64,000 bases of DNA from Kribbella monticola (GTDB taxonomy: Bacteria > Actinomycetota > Actinomycetes > Propionibacteriales > Kribbellaceae): assembly GCF_003261635.1 (NCBI RefSeq), contig NZ_QFXK01000091.1, positions 78,193 to 142,192 on the forward strand, in the 5' to 3' direction. This document shows positions 1 to 8,103 of the stretch, piece by piece (position 1 is the stretch's first letter; every line of letters starts with the position of its first letter). The notes under the pieces were generated by a model. It did not search any database and was not told the origin of the DNA. It saw only the letters and a program-made list of their open reading frames with translations. The position numbers were made by a program, and so were the translations under genes.

Positions 1-316
1 CCGCCGCACCCTCCCCCCAGGCGTCCCCGACCCCGAATCCTGGGGCCCCCGCCCACCAGGCACCCCCGACCCAGACCCCCTCGCCCCCGCCCTCACCGCC
101 GCCACCCCAACCCGCCCCCGCCGCTCCCCAGCCGAACGCCGCACCCGCAGCACCACGCCCCCCACCGACGCCGCGTCACCAGGCGCGCCTGCCACACCGC
201 CCGCTGACGCGCCATCACCACCAGTGGCGCCCGCCCCACCAGCCGACCCAGCTTCGCCCACGCCCCCACCCACCCCGGAACCAACCGACCGCCCGACCGA
301 AACCCCCGACGCCTAA
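1..316 (+). CDS. C-terminal end of a proline-rich protein (partial, 5' end outside window)
   Basis: An open frame enters from the left edge and stops at the TAA at 314-316. The roughly 100 visible residues are dominated by Pro, Ala, Thr, Asp and Arg, with runs such as PTPPPTPEPTD near the end. This is the composition of an unstructured tail, and no domain is visible, so the function cannot be named. A nuoH gene lies about 0.9 kb downstream on the same strand, and actinobacterial complex I genes sometimes carry Pro-rich tails. Membership in a nuo cluster is therefore possible but is only a guess. Confidence 0.5.
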   Translation, partial: RRTLPPGVPDPESWGPRPPGTPDPDPLAPALTAATPTRPRRSPAERRTRSTTPPTDAASPGAPATPPADAPSPPVAPAPPADPASPTPPPTPEPTDRPTETPDA

Positions 317-336
317 GGCCGGGTCCACAGCTCTGG

Positions 337-1176
337 TCAGTCGTGGAAAGCGGGGGCGTGTTCTTCGGCCCAGGTGCGGTAGGTGAGGGCCGGGCGGTTG
401 AGGAGGGTGGGGACTGTGGGGGTGACTGGTTCCGGGTTGGTGACGAGGGAGGACCAGTAGGCGACTGAGGACTCGGCGAGGGTGGGGTCGGCGCCGAGGG
501 CGAGCATGGCCTGGCGGGCTTCGGCTGGGGTCTGTTCCTCGATGCGCATCGGTTTGCCGGTGACCTCGCTGAGGATGGCGATCTGCTGGGTCTGGGTGAG
601 CACCTCGGGGCCGGTCAGCACGTATTTCTGGCCGATGTGCTTGTCGTCCAGCAATGTGACGACCGCGACCGCCGCGATATCGCGCTCGTGGATCAGCGAC
701 CGCCCCGCCTCCGGCGACGCAACCCGTACGACGTTTCCGCGGCGGAACTCGTCTGCCCAGCCGAGCGTGTTGACCGCGAAACCACCGGCCCGCAGGAACG
801 TCCAGTCCGAGCCGATCAGCAGGTCCTCGAGCTGCCCCCAGACCCCGTTCGCGGCGGGCGGTTGATCGTCGCGCACGCTCATCGATGACAGGTAGACGAC
901 CCGCGAGACCTGCTCGGTCAGCGCCGCGACCACGGGCTGCGCACCTTCGGCGCTGAACGACGGCCACAGCAAAAAAGCCGCATCCACCCCGGCCGCGGCC
1001 CGCTCGACAGTCGCCGCGTCGGTGATGTCGCCCTGCACCACCTCAACAGCCTCGGGCAGCGCGGCACCAGCCGGATTGCGAACCAGCGCGCGCACCGTAG
1101 TACCGGCTTCCAGCAGGCCCTGTACTACGTGGCGCCCGACGCGCCCGGTTGCTCCGGTGACGAGGATCGTGGTCAT
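337..1176 (-). CDS. NmrA-family NAD(P)-binding oxidoreductase
   Basis: A 279-residue SDR-like protein of the NmrA/QorB type, probably a cytosolic NAD(P)H-dependent quinone or azo reductase, or a redox sensor. The N-terminus (MTTILVTGATGRVG) is the Rossmann glycine motif. A central YLSSMSV segment lies where SDRs carry catalytic Ser/Tyr residues, but the YxxxK pair is absent, as is usual for NmrA proteins. The start at 1176 is chosen over an upstream in-frame start at 1224 because AGGAG sits 6 bases before it and the Rossmann strand begins there. It is divergent from nuoH, with only 84 bases between the starts. The substrate is not predictable. Confidence 0.85.
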   Translation of the reverse strand: MTTILVTGATGRVGRHVVQGLLEAGTTVRALVRNPAGAALPEAVEVVQGDITDAATVERAAAGVDAAFLLWPSFSAEGAQPVVAALTEQVSRVVYLSSMSVRDDQPPAANGVWGQLEDLLIGSDWTFLRAGGFAVNTLGWADEFRRGNVVRVASPEAGRSLIHERDIAAVAVVTLLDDKHIGQKYVLTGPEVLTQTQQIAILSEVTGKPMRIEEQTPAEARQAMLALGADPTLAESSVAYWSSLVTNPEPVTPTVPTLLNRPALTYRTWAEEHAPAFHD

Positions 1177-1223
1177 TCCAGCTCCTTCAGACGGTTGTTT
1201 GTCCACACCCTGCGACCTCAACA

Positions 1224-1254
1224 TTGGTTCAGGTCAAGCAAGACTCGATAGGCT
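1224..1254 (+). promoter_or_regulatory. Candidate leaderless promoter of nuoH
   Basis: A TTGGTT box (1224-1229) and a TAGGCT box (1249-1254) are separated by 19 bases. The -10-like box ends 6 bases before the nuoH ATG at 1261, so transcription would begin at or next to the start codon. No Shine-Dalgarno sequence precedes the ATG, which fits a leaderless message. The call rests on pattern only. Confidence 0.4.
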
Positions 1255-1260
1255 GCGCGC

Positions 1261-2211
1261 ATGCTCGAGTTCGTGGTGCGGGTCGTCGGCGTGCTGGTCG
1301 CGTTCCTGGTGACCCCGTTGCTGGTCGGCCAGGCCGAGCACAAGGTGATGGCGCACATGCAGTCGCGGCTCGGCCCGATGTACGCCGGTGCCTTCCACGG
1401 GTGGGCGCAACTGGTCGCCGACGGGGTGAAGTTCGTCCAGAAGGAGAGCGTGACCCCTGCCGCGGCGGACCGGCGGGTCTTCGAGTGGGCGCCGATCGTC
1501 GCGATCCTGCCGTACATGGCGGCAATGGCCGCGATCCCGATCGCGCCCGGCATCGTCGGCGCGGACCTCGACTCGGGCCTGTTCTTCGTCCTCGCGGTGA
1601 TGTCCGTCGGCGTGCTCGGCTCGCTGATGGCCGGCTGGGCCAGCGGCAACAAGTACAGCCTGCTCGGCGGTCTCCGCGTCGCGGCCCAGCTCATGAGCTA
1701 CGAGCTGCCGTTCGTGCTGTCGGCAGCCAGCGTCGCGGTCGCCGCCGGCACGCTGAGCCTGAGCGGCATCGTCCACCAGTGGAACCCGTGGTGGATCCTC
1801 TGGCAGTTACCCGGTCTCATCGTGTTCTTCATCGCCGGCCTCGCCGAGCTGCAGCGACCTCCCTTCGACATGCCGGTGGCGGACTCGGAAGTGATCTTCG
1901 GTCCCTACACGGAGTACACCGGACTCCGCTTCGCCATGTTCCTGCTCGCCGAGTACGCCGGGATCGTGGTGCTGGCCGGCCTGACCACCGTGCTGTTCCT
2001 CGGCGGCTGGAGCGGTCCCGGACCCGACGGACTCGGCTGGCTCTGGACGGCGATCAAGGTCGCGATCGTCTCCCTCGTCGTCATCTGGGTCCGGGTCGCC
2101 TTCCCCCGCATGCGCGCCGACCAACTCCAGAAACTGGCCTGGCAGGCCCTCGTCCCCTTGGCCCTGCTCCAACTGGCTCTCACCGGCATCGGCGTCGCAG
2201 TCTTCTACTGA
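1261..2211 (+). CDS. nuoH: NADH-quinone oxidoreductase subunit H (NuoH)
   Basis: A 316-residue polytopic membrane protein with about eight hydrophobic segments. It is the complex I subunit that joins the peripheral and membrane arms and forms part of the quinone tunnel. The first loop shows the family pattern (GQAEHKVMAHMQSRLGPMYAG, then LADG-type VADGVKFVQKE with a following P and D), and a conserved AELQRPPFDMPVADSE segment follows. It stands alone: its usual neighbour nuoI lies about 8 kb away (10339), separated by an efflux module, a two-component system and a sigma factor. No nuoE/F/G lies in the window. It faces an efflux permease gene across a hairpin. Confidence 0.95.
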   Translation: MLEFVVRVVGVLVAFLVTPLLVGQAEHKVMAHMQSRLGPMYAGAFHGWAQLVADGVKFVQKESVTPAAADRRVFEWAPIVAILPYMAAMAAIPIAPGIVGADLDSGLFFVLAVMSVGVLGSLMAGWASGNKYSLLGGLRVAAQLMSYELPFVLSAASVAVAAGTLSLSGIVHQWNPWWILWQLPGLIVFFIAGLAELQRPPFDMPVADSEVIFGPYTEYTGLRFAMFLLAEYAGIVVLAGLTTVLFLGGWSGPGPDGLGWLWTAIKVAIVSLVVIWVRVAFPRMRADQLQKLAWQALVPLALLQLALTGIGVAVFY

Positions 2212-2226
2212 GCCCACGACGTACTA

Positions 2227-2251
2227 CGACGCCGCCAGTACTACGGCGTCG
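2227..2251. terminator. Hairpin between convergent genes
   Basis: A perfect 8-bp stem (CGACGCCG at 2227-2234 with CGGCGTCG at 2244-2251) and a 9-base loop. It lies between nuoH and the convergent ABC permease and could end transcription from both sides. There is no U tract. The loop and the left flank both contain GTACTAC words. Confidence 0.5.
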
Positions 2252-2266
2252 CCGGCTGGCCGAGGG

Positions 2267-3484
2267 TTACGGCGTCGCCAGCGCCTCGGTCGGGGCGAGC
2301 CGGGACGCGCGGATCGCCGGGTAGAGGCCGGCCAGGCCGCCGATCACCAAGGTCGACGCGAAGCCGCCGAGCAACGCCCACACCGGGATCACCGTCAGCC
2401 AGTTCTGGTACGCCGCGTACCCGGCGGTGACCGCGCTGCCGAGCACGGCTCCGCCGGCACCACCCAACGCGGACAACAGCAACGACTCGGTCAGGAACTG
2501 CGTCCGCACCTGTCCGCGGGTAGCGCCCAGGGATCGCCGCAGCCCGATCTCGGCCCGGCGTTCGAGCACGGAGATCACCATGATGTTGGCAACGCCGACC
2601 CCGCCGACGAGCAGCGCGACCGCACCGAGCCCGAGCAGCAGCCCGGTGAACGCCTCACCCGCGGCCTGTTTCGCCGCGAGCGCATCGGACGGACGCGACA
2701 CCTCGACCTCGTTCGGTGCCTCGGGGTTGGCTGTCGCCCCGAGGACGGAGCGGACCGCGTCGACCTGGGAATCCTGCGACCTGGTGTAGATCCTGGTCGC
2801 GTGTCCGTCGAAGCCGAGCGTCGTGTCGGCAGCGGGCCACCCGATCAACGCGGCGCTGTCGAGTTCGGGGGCGAGCGCGGCCGGCTGGAGGATTCCGATC
2901 ACGGTGAACCAGCGGTTGCCGATCAGCACCTGAGTGTCCGGCCGGCTGATCCCGAGCCGTTCGGCCGCGGCCGAGCCGAGCACGGTCGCCGGATACCTGC
3001 CGGTCGCCGCGTCGAGCCAGCGGCCGCTGCGAAGGGTGCCGCCGACCGTGGCGAGGAGGTCGACGCGGGCGGCGTACGGGACGATCCCGTTGGTTTCGAC
3101 CGTAGGGATCCGGTCGGTGCGGTAGACGTTCTTGTCGTTCACGCGGCCGATCGCGGACTGCTCCAGGACGGGGCCGATCCGGCCGACCATCGCCTCGGCG
3201 GTGAGTGGCAGCTGCGCCTGTGAGCCGGTCAGCGTCGTCCCGGGAGTGACGGTCAGCAGATTGGTGCCAAGGGCATCGAGGGTGTTGTTCAGCTCTGCCT
3301 GCGAGGACGAGGAGATGCCGACCACGGAGACCATCGCGCCGATCCCGATCGCGATTCCCAGCGCGGACAGGAACGCTCGCAGTGGCCGGGTCCTCAGCCC
3401 CACCGCGCCGACCCGCACGACGTCTCCCGCCCAGAGCCGGGCCGGACGCAAGACCTCGGGCGGCCTCAGCTCAGTGGCCGCCAT
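2267..3484 (-). CDS. MacB/FtsX-type ABC transporter permease
   Basis: A 405-residue permease. A hydrophobic segment at residues ~36-58 anchors an extracytoplasmic MacB_PCD-like domain. A C-terminal FtsX domain (residues ~280-400) carries three more membrane segments and the family's cytoplasmic SLGATRGQVRTQFLTESLLL stretch. It is the last gene of a four-gene unit (lipoprotein, HlyD-like protein, ATPase, permease), and its ATG overlaps the ATPase stop (TGATG at 3482-3486). MacB-type systems extrude peptides, antibiotics or lipoproteins; the substrate here is unknown. Confidence 0.9.
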   Translation of the reverse strand: MAATELRPPEVLRPARLWAGDVVRVGAVGLRTRPLRAFLSALGIAIGIGAMVSVVGISSSSQAELNNTLDALGTNLLTVTPGTTLTGSQAQLPLTAEAMVGRIGPVLEQSAIGRVNDKNVYRTDRIPTVETNGIVPYAARVDLLATVGGTLRSGRWLDAATGRYPATVLGSAAAERLGISRPDTQVLIGNRWFTVIGILQPAALAPELDSAALIGWPAADTTLGFDGHATRIYTRSQDSQVDAVRSVLGATANPEAPNEVEVSRPSDALAAKQAAGEAFTGLLLGLGAVALLVGGVGVANIMVISVLERRAEIGLRRSLGATRGQVRTQFLTESLLLSALGGAGGAVLGSAVTAGYAAYQNWLTVIPVWALLGGFASTLVIGGLAGLYPAIRASRLAPTEALATP

Positions 3485-4146
3485 CAGGCGGCCTCGGGGA
3501 GCAGGTGCCCGTCCCGCATGGCGAGCCGGCGGGGGAGCGAGGCGGCGATGTCGCGATCATGGGTGATGACGACGACCGTCGTACCGGCGGCGTTCAGGTC
3601 GCGGAGCAGTTGCATCACGCCGGCGCCGGACACCGAGTCGAGTGCGCCGGTCGGCTCGTCTGCGAGAAGGAGCGCGGGATCGCCCGCCACAGCGCGGGCG
3701 ACGGCGACCCGTTGCCGCTCGCCGCCGGAGAGTTCGTGCGGTCGGTGGTGCAGCCGATGTCCTAGGCCGACCCGTTCCAGCGCTGCCTCGGCCCGGCGAC
3801 GCCGTTCGCCCCGGCGCAGACCGGAGTACAGCAACCCGTCCGCGACGTTGTCCAGGGCCCGTACCCCGGCCGCGAGGTGGAACTGCTGGAACACGAAACC
3901 GATCCGGCTCGCTCGCAAGGCCGACAAGCCGGCGTCGGACAGCCGCGCCACGTCGTACCGGTCGATCCGCACCCGGCCGGTGGTCGGCCGGTCGAGCGTG
4001 CCCAGCACGTTCAGCATCGTCGACTTGCCGGAACCGGACGGCCCGACGATCGCGACCAGCTCGCCCGCCTCGATCCGCAACGACACACCGGCCAGCGCGC
4101 TGACCCCGCCCGGATAGATCTTGGTCACCTCGGTCAACTCGATCAC
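3484..4146 (-). CDS. ABC transporter ATP-binding protein (MacB/LolD type)
   Basis: A 220-residue nucleotide-binding subunit. It has Walker A (GPSGSGKS), a Q-loop (FVFQQFHL), the signature LSGGE, Walker B (LLLADEP) and the H-loop (ITHDRD). The start is taken as the GTG at 4146-4144, which overlaps the TGA of the HlyD-like gene as GTGA and begins the typical first strand (IELTEVTKIYPGG). A longer upstream open frame is only the shadow of the HlyD-like gene. It powers the permease encoded next to it. The organisation points to translational coupling of all four genes. Confidence 0.93.
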   Translation of the reverse strand: MIELTEVTKIYPGGVSALAGVSLRIEAGELVAIVGPSGSGKSTMLNVLGTLDRPTTGRVRIDRYDVARLSDAGLSALRASRIGFVFQQFHLAAGVRALDNVADGLLYSGLRRGERRRRAEAALERVGLGHRLHHRPHELSGGERQRVAVARAVAGDPALLLADEPTGALDSVSGAGVMQLLRDLNAAGTTVVVITHDRDIAASLPRRLAMRDGHLLPEAA

Positions 4147-5189
4147 TTCGGCACCCCCACTCTCGTCCCCGCGGCGATCCCGGCACCGCTGATCTCGACC
4201 CGTCCTGCTGCGAACATCCCGGTCTTCACCGGCGCGTACTGCGAACCGTCGGCGCCGACGACCTCGACACCGAAACCGCCCTCCTGCAACGCGAGCAGCG
4301 CGGCGACCGGGACGGTCAGCACGTTCTTCCGCTCCGAGGCCGTGAACTCCACATCGACCGAAGCCGGCGCCGGCGCCTTCTGGTTGCTGATAGCAACAAG
4401 TACTTCGAACTTCGTCGTCGGCTCCTGGTCCGGAGCGGCGGCCGGGACGATCTTCGTGGACACCTCGTCGATCCGGCCCGCGACCGTACTGTCGTCGGGC
4501 AAGGTGACCGACACTTTGGCGCCGCGCTTCGCCAGCCGCTGATCGGCGGCGTCGAGTTCGACGGTGACAGCCTTGGTCGTGCCCGTGTAGGTCAACACCG
4601 GCTGTCCGGGCGCGATGGGCGCGCCCAGTGACGCCGCGAGGCTGTCCACCCGCACTGGGCCGTCGGTGAAGACGATCTGGCCGAGTTCGACCGCCCCTGT
4701 TTCGTCGAAGCCGCGGTCCTCCTGCCACTCCTCGACGGCGTTGGCCGTGGCCGACGTGTACTCGTCGTCGACCGTGAACCCGGTGTACCCGAGATTCTTG
4801 AGGTTCTGCTCGAGTTGCAGGACGTCTGGCCCCTCGATGCCGACTGCGAGCCGCCGGTACGCCGGCAGGGCGCCGTACATGATGCTGGTGGGTTCGTTGT
4901 TCACCTTGTAGAGCGCCTGGCCGCGACTGAGGGCCTGGCCGGTATCGGGGAGCCAGGTGATGGTGCCGGGCTTGCGACTGACCGCGGAGGTCGTGGTGCC
5001 GTAGCCCAGCTCACCGTCGACGGTCTCGCTGTCGGTGAGGGTCTGGCGTGTCACCTCGGCCGTCTTAGGCGGCAGAGCAACGGTGTTCTTGTCCGCGGCC
5101 TGACTGCTGTCGGACCGGCTGAGCAGAACGGCTGTCAACGCGCCCCCGGCTGCCAGCGCCACTACGACCAGTACTGCGCGCCGCGGCAT
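4143..5189 (-). CDS. HlyD/MacA-like periplasmic adaptor with peptidoglycan-binding domain
   Basis: A 348-residue protein with an N-terminal signal anchor (residues ~4-22, AVLVVVALAAGGALTAVLL). A lipoyl-like first hairpin follows (residues ~40-100), then a PG_binding_1-like segment (residues ~110-170, ending NLGYTGFTVDDEYTSATANA). The C-terminal beta-barrel/membrane-proximal part contains VLTVPVAALL, typical of efflux adaptors. The start at 5189 overlaps the lipoprotein stop as TGATG. Gram-positive versions couple a MacB-type transporter to the cell wall; the family assignment is firm, the cargo unknown. Confidence 0.85.
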   Translation of the reverse strand: MPRRAVLVVVALAAGGALTAVLLSRSDSSQAADKNTVALPPKTAEVTRQTLTDSETVDGELGYGTTTSAVSRKPGTITWLPDTGQALSRGQALYKVNNEPTSIMYGALPAYRRLAVGIEGPDVLQLEQNLKNLGYTGFTVDDEYTSATANAVEEWQEDRGFDETGAVELGQIVFTDGPVRVDSLAASLGAPIAPGQPVLTYTGTTKAVTVELDAADQRLAKRGAKVSVTLPDDSTVAGRIDEVSTKIVPAAAPDQEPTTKFEVLVAISNQKAPAPASVDVEFTASERKNVLTVPVAALLALQEGGFGVEVVGADGSQYAPVKTGMFAAGRVEISGAGIAAGTRVGVPK

Positions 5190-5710
5190 CACTTGCCCGC
5201 CAGGATGGGCTGACAGGTCTCCTGGGCCTTCTGCAGGTCCGGGTCGTCCGCGGTCGCCTTGTCGATCAGGATCCCGCGCTGACCAGGCTTCGGGTCGGGG
5301 AACTTCTCGACCCCGTTCTTCCGCATGCACTCCGCGAACTTCCGCCCGTTCTCCTCCGCCTGCGGATTGGCGTTGTTCGACCCGTCGGCCTGCGGGTCGT
5401 ACTGCTTGCAGGCCTCCATGGCCTTGTCGACGTCCTCCTTGCTGACGCCGCTACTGGGGTCGATCTTGAGCTGGATACCCTTGCCCGGTTCGGGATCTTT
5501 GACGTCGATCCCGTTCTCGCGCAGGCACTGGGCGAACTTGACGCCCAACTCGTCCCGGCTCAGGCTCGCCGGCGCGCTGCTCGGGCCGGCCGCCGCCTGG
5601 CTGCCGTTGCCCGAGGCCACCTGCTTGTCGTCGGTCCCGGTCCCGCAACCGGTCAGGGTCACGGCCAGGACGATCGCGGCCAGGGCGCCGAGGGTGTGCT
5701 GTCGCTTCAC
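5189..5710 (-). CDS. Secreted lipoprotein with two KFAxCxRxNG repeats
   Basis: A 173-residue lipoprotein. A signal peptide (KRQHTLGALAAIVLAV) ends in the lipobox LTGC. The mature part holds two related blocks, KFAQCLRENGIDVKDPEP and KFAECMRKNGVEKFPDPKPG, each followed by another Cys-containing helix (EACKQYDP, QETCQP). That gives four conserved cysteines, possibly two disulfides. The start is the GTG at 5710, preceded by AGGAGAC; an upstream ATG frame is not supported. It is the first gene of the efflux operon and faces the response regulator. It is probably the sensor or accessory subunit of the transporter; the activity is unknown. Confidence 0.85.
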   Translation of the reverse strand: MKRQHTLGALAAIVLAVTLTGCGTGTDDKQVASGNGSQAAAGPSSAPASLSRDELGVKFAQCLRENGIDVKDPEPGKGIQLKIDPSSGVSKEDVDKAMEACKQYDPQADGSNNANPQAEENGRKFAECMRKNGVEKFPDPKPGQRGILIDKATADDPDLQKAQETCQPILAGK

Positions 5711-5756
5711 GGTGTCTCCTTCTGAGTTGGCTGACCTGCCCCAGCCAAGGGAGCCC

Positions 5757-5776
5757 GGCGTTTCCCTGGCGTTTCC
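5757..5776. promoter_or_regulatory. 11-bp direct repeat, candidate response-regulator box
   Basis: GGCGTTTCC occurs at 5757-5765 and again at 5768-5776, exactly 11 bp start to start. This is the spacing used by OmpR/PhoB-family dimers. A GGAAAC in opposite orientation follows at 5793-5798. The repeat lies in the 137-base gap between the lipoprotein/efflux operon and the OmpR-type regulator gene, so it is a natural operator for both directions. Confidence 0.5.
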
Positions 5777-5847
5777 AGTCGTCGCTAACGCGGAGGAAAC
5801 ACCGCGGTCGGAGATCATGGGAGAACCGAGGAGAGGGTGGCGCTCGA

Positions 5848-6504
5848 ATGCGGGTACTGGTGGCCGAGGACGAACCGTTGCTCGCGGCAGCGATCGCGGA
5901 GTGGTTGCGCGACGAGGCGCACGCCGTCGACCTGGCCGCCGACGGCTCGGCGGCGCTCGAACGGTTGACGGTCAACGAGTACGACGTACTGGTGCTGGAC
6001 CGGGATCTTCCGCGTGTTCACGGAGACGACGTCTGCCGTGAACTGGTGGCGTCCGGATCGGCCACCCGGGTGCTGATGCTGACGGCCGCGGCGGCGATCA
6101 ACGACCGGGTGGAGGGGCTCGGTCTCGGTGCGGACGACTACCTGACCAAGCCGTTCGCGTTCGCCGAGCTGGCTGCTCGCGTGCAGGCATTGGGACGCCG
6201 AAGCCGTCCCGCGGATCCACCTGTACTACGGCGCAACGGGCTGACGCTGGATCCGGCTCGGCACGAGGTGTTCCGGGACGGTCGGTATGTGCCGCTGGCG
6301 AAGAAGGAGTTCGCCGTACTGGCCGAGCTGCTTCGGGCCGACGGGGCCACGGTGTCTGCTGAGCAGCTGTTGGAGAAGGCCTGGGACGAGCATGTCGACC
6401 CGTTCACCGGGGCTGTGCGGCTGACGATCCTCAAGCTCCGCCGCAAGCTCGGCGAGCCTGCGGTGGTCGAGACCGTCACGGGAGTGGGGTACCGGATCCC
6501 GTGA
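5848..6504 (+). CDS. OmpR-family response regulator
   Basis: A 218-residue regulator. The receiver domain (residues 1-~118) has acidic residues in AEDEP, the phosphoacceptor Asp51 in VLVLDRDLP, and the conserved Lys in LTKPF. The winged-helix DNA-binding domain (~125-218) ends VVETVTGVGYRI. The start has a GGAGAGGG-like site upstream. Its stop overlaps the kinase GTG (GTGA), so the two are co-translated. It probably controls the divergent lipoprotein/HlyD/ABC efflux operon through the direct repeat between them; the stimulus is unknown, though cell-envelope stress or antimicrobial peptides are common for this layout. Confidence 0.93.
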   Translation: MRVLVAEDEPLLAAAIAEWLRDEAHAVDLAADGSAALERLTVNEYDVLVLDRDLPRVHGDDVCRELVASGSATRVLMLTAAAAINDRVEGLGLGADDYLTKPFAFAELAARVQALGRRSRPADPPVLRRNGLTLDPARHEVFRDGRYVPLAKKEFAVLAELLRADGATVSAEQLLEKAWDEHVDPFTGAVRLTILKLRRKLGEPAVVETVTGVGYRIP

Positions 6505-7718
6505 AGCACCTGTCCCTTCGCGCCCGGCTGACCCTGATCTACGGCGGGCTGTTCATGGTGGCCGGCATGCTGTTGCTCGGCCTCACCTATGCCCTGTTCA
6601 ACCAGCAGCTGTCGTCGGACCATCGGATGATCATCAAGGGCACGTACCTGACGCCTGCTCCGAGCGGCGCGACGCCGACCAAACAGCCGCAGAAGGAATT
6701 GGTCGTCCTCAACAGCGCGGGTGACGTCCTCACCGGAGCAGACGCCGAGCGGGTGATGAACGAGCAGCGCGATCAGGTGCGCTCGGCCGCGACGGAGTCT
6801 CTGCTGACTCAAGGCGCGATCGCGCTCCTGCTGGTCGGCGGTCTGGCCGCCGGGTCCGGCTGGCTCGTCGCGGGTCGCGTCCTCGCGCCGCTGTACCGCG
6901 TCACGGACACCGCCCGCCGGATCGCGACGGCGCCGGCGGCCGGGCGCGGACTGCACGAGCGGATCGCGCTGAGCGGACCGGACGACGAGGTGAAGAATCT
7001 CGCCGACGCGTTCGACACGATGGTGGAGCGGCTGGACCACTCGTTCGACGGGCAGCGCCGGTTCGTCGCGAACGCCTCGCACGAACTCCGTACGCCGCTC
7101 ACGGTCGGCCGGGCGCTGGTGGAGGTCGCCATGCACCGGCGATCGGCCTCGGCGGATGTGAAGCAGCTGGGCGAGAGTCTGCTGGCGATCAACCACCGGC
7201 ACGAGCAGTTGATCAGCGGCTTGCTGATCCTCGCCGATTCGGAGAAGGAGCTGACGGATCGCTACCCGGTGAACCTGGCCGATGTGGTCGGGCACGTGGT
7301 GGCCCAGTCGGCGAGCGAAGCCGCGGCCGCGGACGTCGAAGTACGGGCTGATCCGGGCGATGGGCCGACGTCGGGGGACGCGTTGTTGCTCGAACGGCTG
7401 GTGCACAACCTGGTCGAGAACGCGATCCGGCACAACCGGGCCGGCGGATGGGTCGAGGTCAGCAGCCGGCGGGCGGCCGATCAGGTCGAGGTCGAGGTGG
7501 CGAACAGCGGGGCCGACATCCCGCCGTACGAGGTGGAAGGGTTGTTCAAGCCGTTCCATCGGCTGAACGACGACCGGCTGGTCTCGGCGAAAGGCGCCGG
7601 GCTGGGGTTGTCGATCGTCCGGTCCGTGGCCGAGGCGCACGGTGGATCGGTCCGGGCCCGGGCACGTGAAGGTGGTGGACTCGTGGTGATCGTGACGTTG
7701 CCTGTCGATCCGGGATGA
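6501..7718 (+). CDS. Membrane sensor histidine kinase
   Basis: A 405-residue kinase. TM1 lies at ~10-33, followed by a short extracytoplasmic loop (~34-102), TM2 at ~103-130 and a HAMP linker. HisKA has the phosphoacceptor His194 in NASHELRTPL. The HATPase domain has an N box (LVHNLVENAIRHN) and a G box (GAGLGLSIV). The start is the GTG overlapping the regulator stop. The sensor loop is small, about 65 residues, as in kinases that sense envelope or membrane signals. The last codons of this gene contain the -35 element proposed for the downstream sigma-factor operon. Confidence 0.93.
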   Translation: MKHLSLRARLTLIYGGLFMVAGMLLLGLTYALFNQQLSSDHRMIIKGTYLTPAPSGATPTKQPQKELVVLNSAGDVLTGADAERVMNEQRDQVRSAATESLLTQGAIALLLVGGLAAGSGWLVAGRVLAPLYRVTDTARRIATAPAAGRGLHERIALSGPDDEVKNLADAFDTMVERLDHSFDGQRRFVANASHELRTPLTVGRALVEVAMHRRSASADVKQLGESLLAINHRHEQLISGLLILADSEKELTDRYPVNLADVVGHVVAQSASEAAAADVEVRADPGDGPTSGDALLLERLVHNLVENAIRHNRAGGWVEVSSRRAADQVEVEVANSGADIPPYEVEGLFKPFHRLNDDRLVSAKGAGLGLSIVRSVAEAHGGSVRARAREGGGLVVIVTLPVDPG

Positions 7719-7728
7719 GCCCGTTCGT
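7703..7728 (+). promoter_or_regulatory. Candidate ECF42-dependent promoter of the DGPF/sigma operon
   Basis: TGTCGA (7703-7708) and CGT (7726-7728) are spaced by 17 bases, 33 bases upstream of the DGPF start. ECF42 sigma factors are known to recognise a TGTCGA -35 element with a short CG-containing -10 element. The operon encodes an ECF42 factor, so this looks like an autoregulatory promoter. The -35 box lies inside the kinase reading frame. Confidence 0.55.
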
Positions 7729-7761
7729 GTAGTGGGTGAGACCGAATCTCTGGAGGACCTC

Positions 7762-8103
7762 GTGAAGAAGTACCTGCTCAGCATCTACCAGCCGGACGGG
7801 CCGCCGCCGGAGCCGGCGGTGCTCGAACCGATCATGCAGAACCTGACCAGCCTGGCCGACGAGATGCGCGCGGCCGGGTCCTGGGTGATGGACGCGGGAC
7901 TCCATCCGCCGGAGTCGGCGACCGTACTGCGGGCCGCGGGTGAGGAGTTGCTCGTCACGGACGGTCCGTTCACCGAGGGCAAGGAGCACCTCGGCGGGTT
8001 CATGATCATCCAGGCCGAAGATCTCGACGAGGCGCTGGACTGGGCCCGCAGGCTCGCCCGGATCCTCGAGCCGCTGTCGATCGAAATCAGACCCGTCGTC
8101 TGA
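7762..8103 (+). CDS. DGPF-domain (YCII-related) protein
   Basis: A 113-residue protein of the YCII/DGPF fold. The diagnostic motif LLVTDGPFTEGKE lies near residues 60-72, followed by GGFMIIQAEDLDEAL. The start is the GTG at 7762 with GGAGG at 7752-7756; its first residues, KKYLLSIYQPDG, are the usual beginning of the family. The stop overlaps the sigma-factor ATG (TGATG). DGPF proteins are the near-constant partners of ECF42 sigma factors. Their biochemical role is not established, though a sensory or enzymatic partner role is plausible. Confidence 0.9.
   Translation: MKKYLLSIYQPDGPPPEPAVLEPIMQNLTSLADEMRAAGSWVMDAGLHPPESATVLRAAGEELLVTDGPFTEGKEHLGGFMIIQAEDLDEALDWARRLARILEPLSIEIRPVV

Noticed and set aside
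6138..7784. A 548-codon open frame antisense to the regulator and kinase genes
   Set aside because: It is rich in Arg/His/Gln as expected of the complement of GC-rich genes, has no family motif, and both sense genes show complete two-component signatures.
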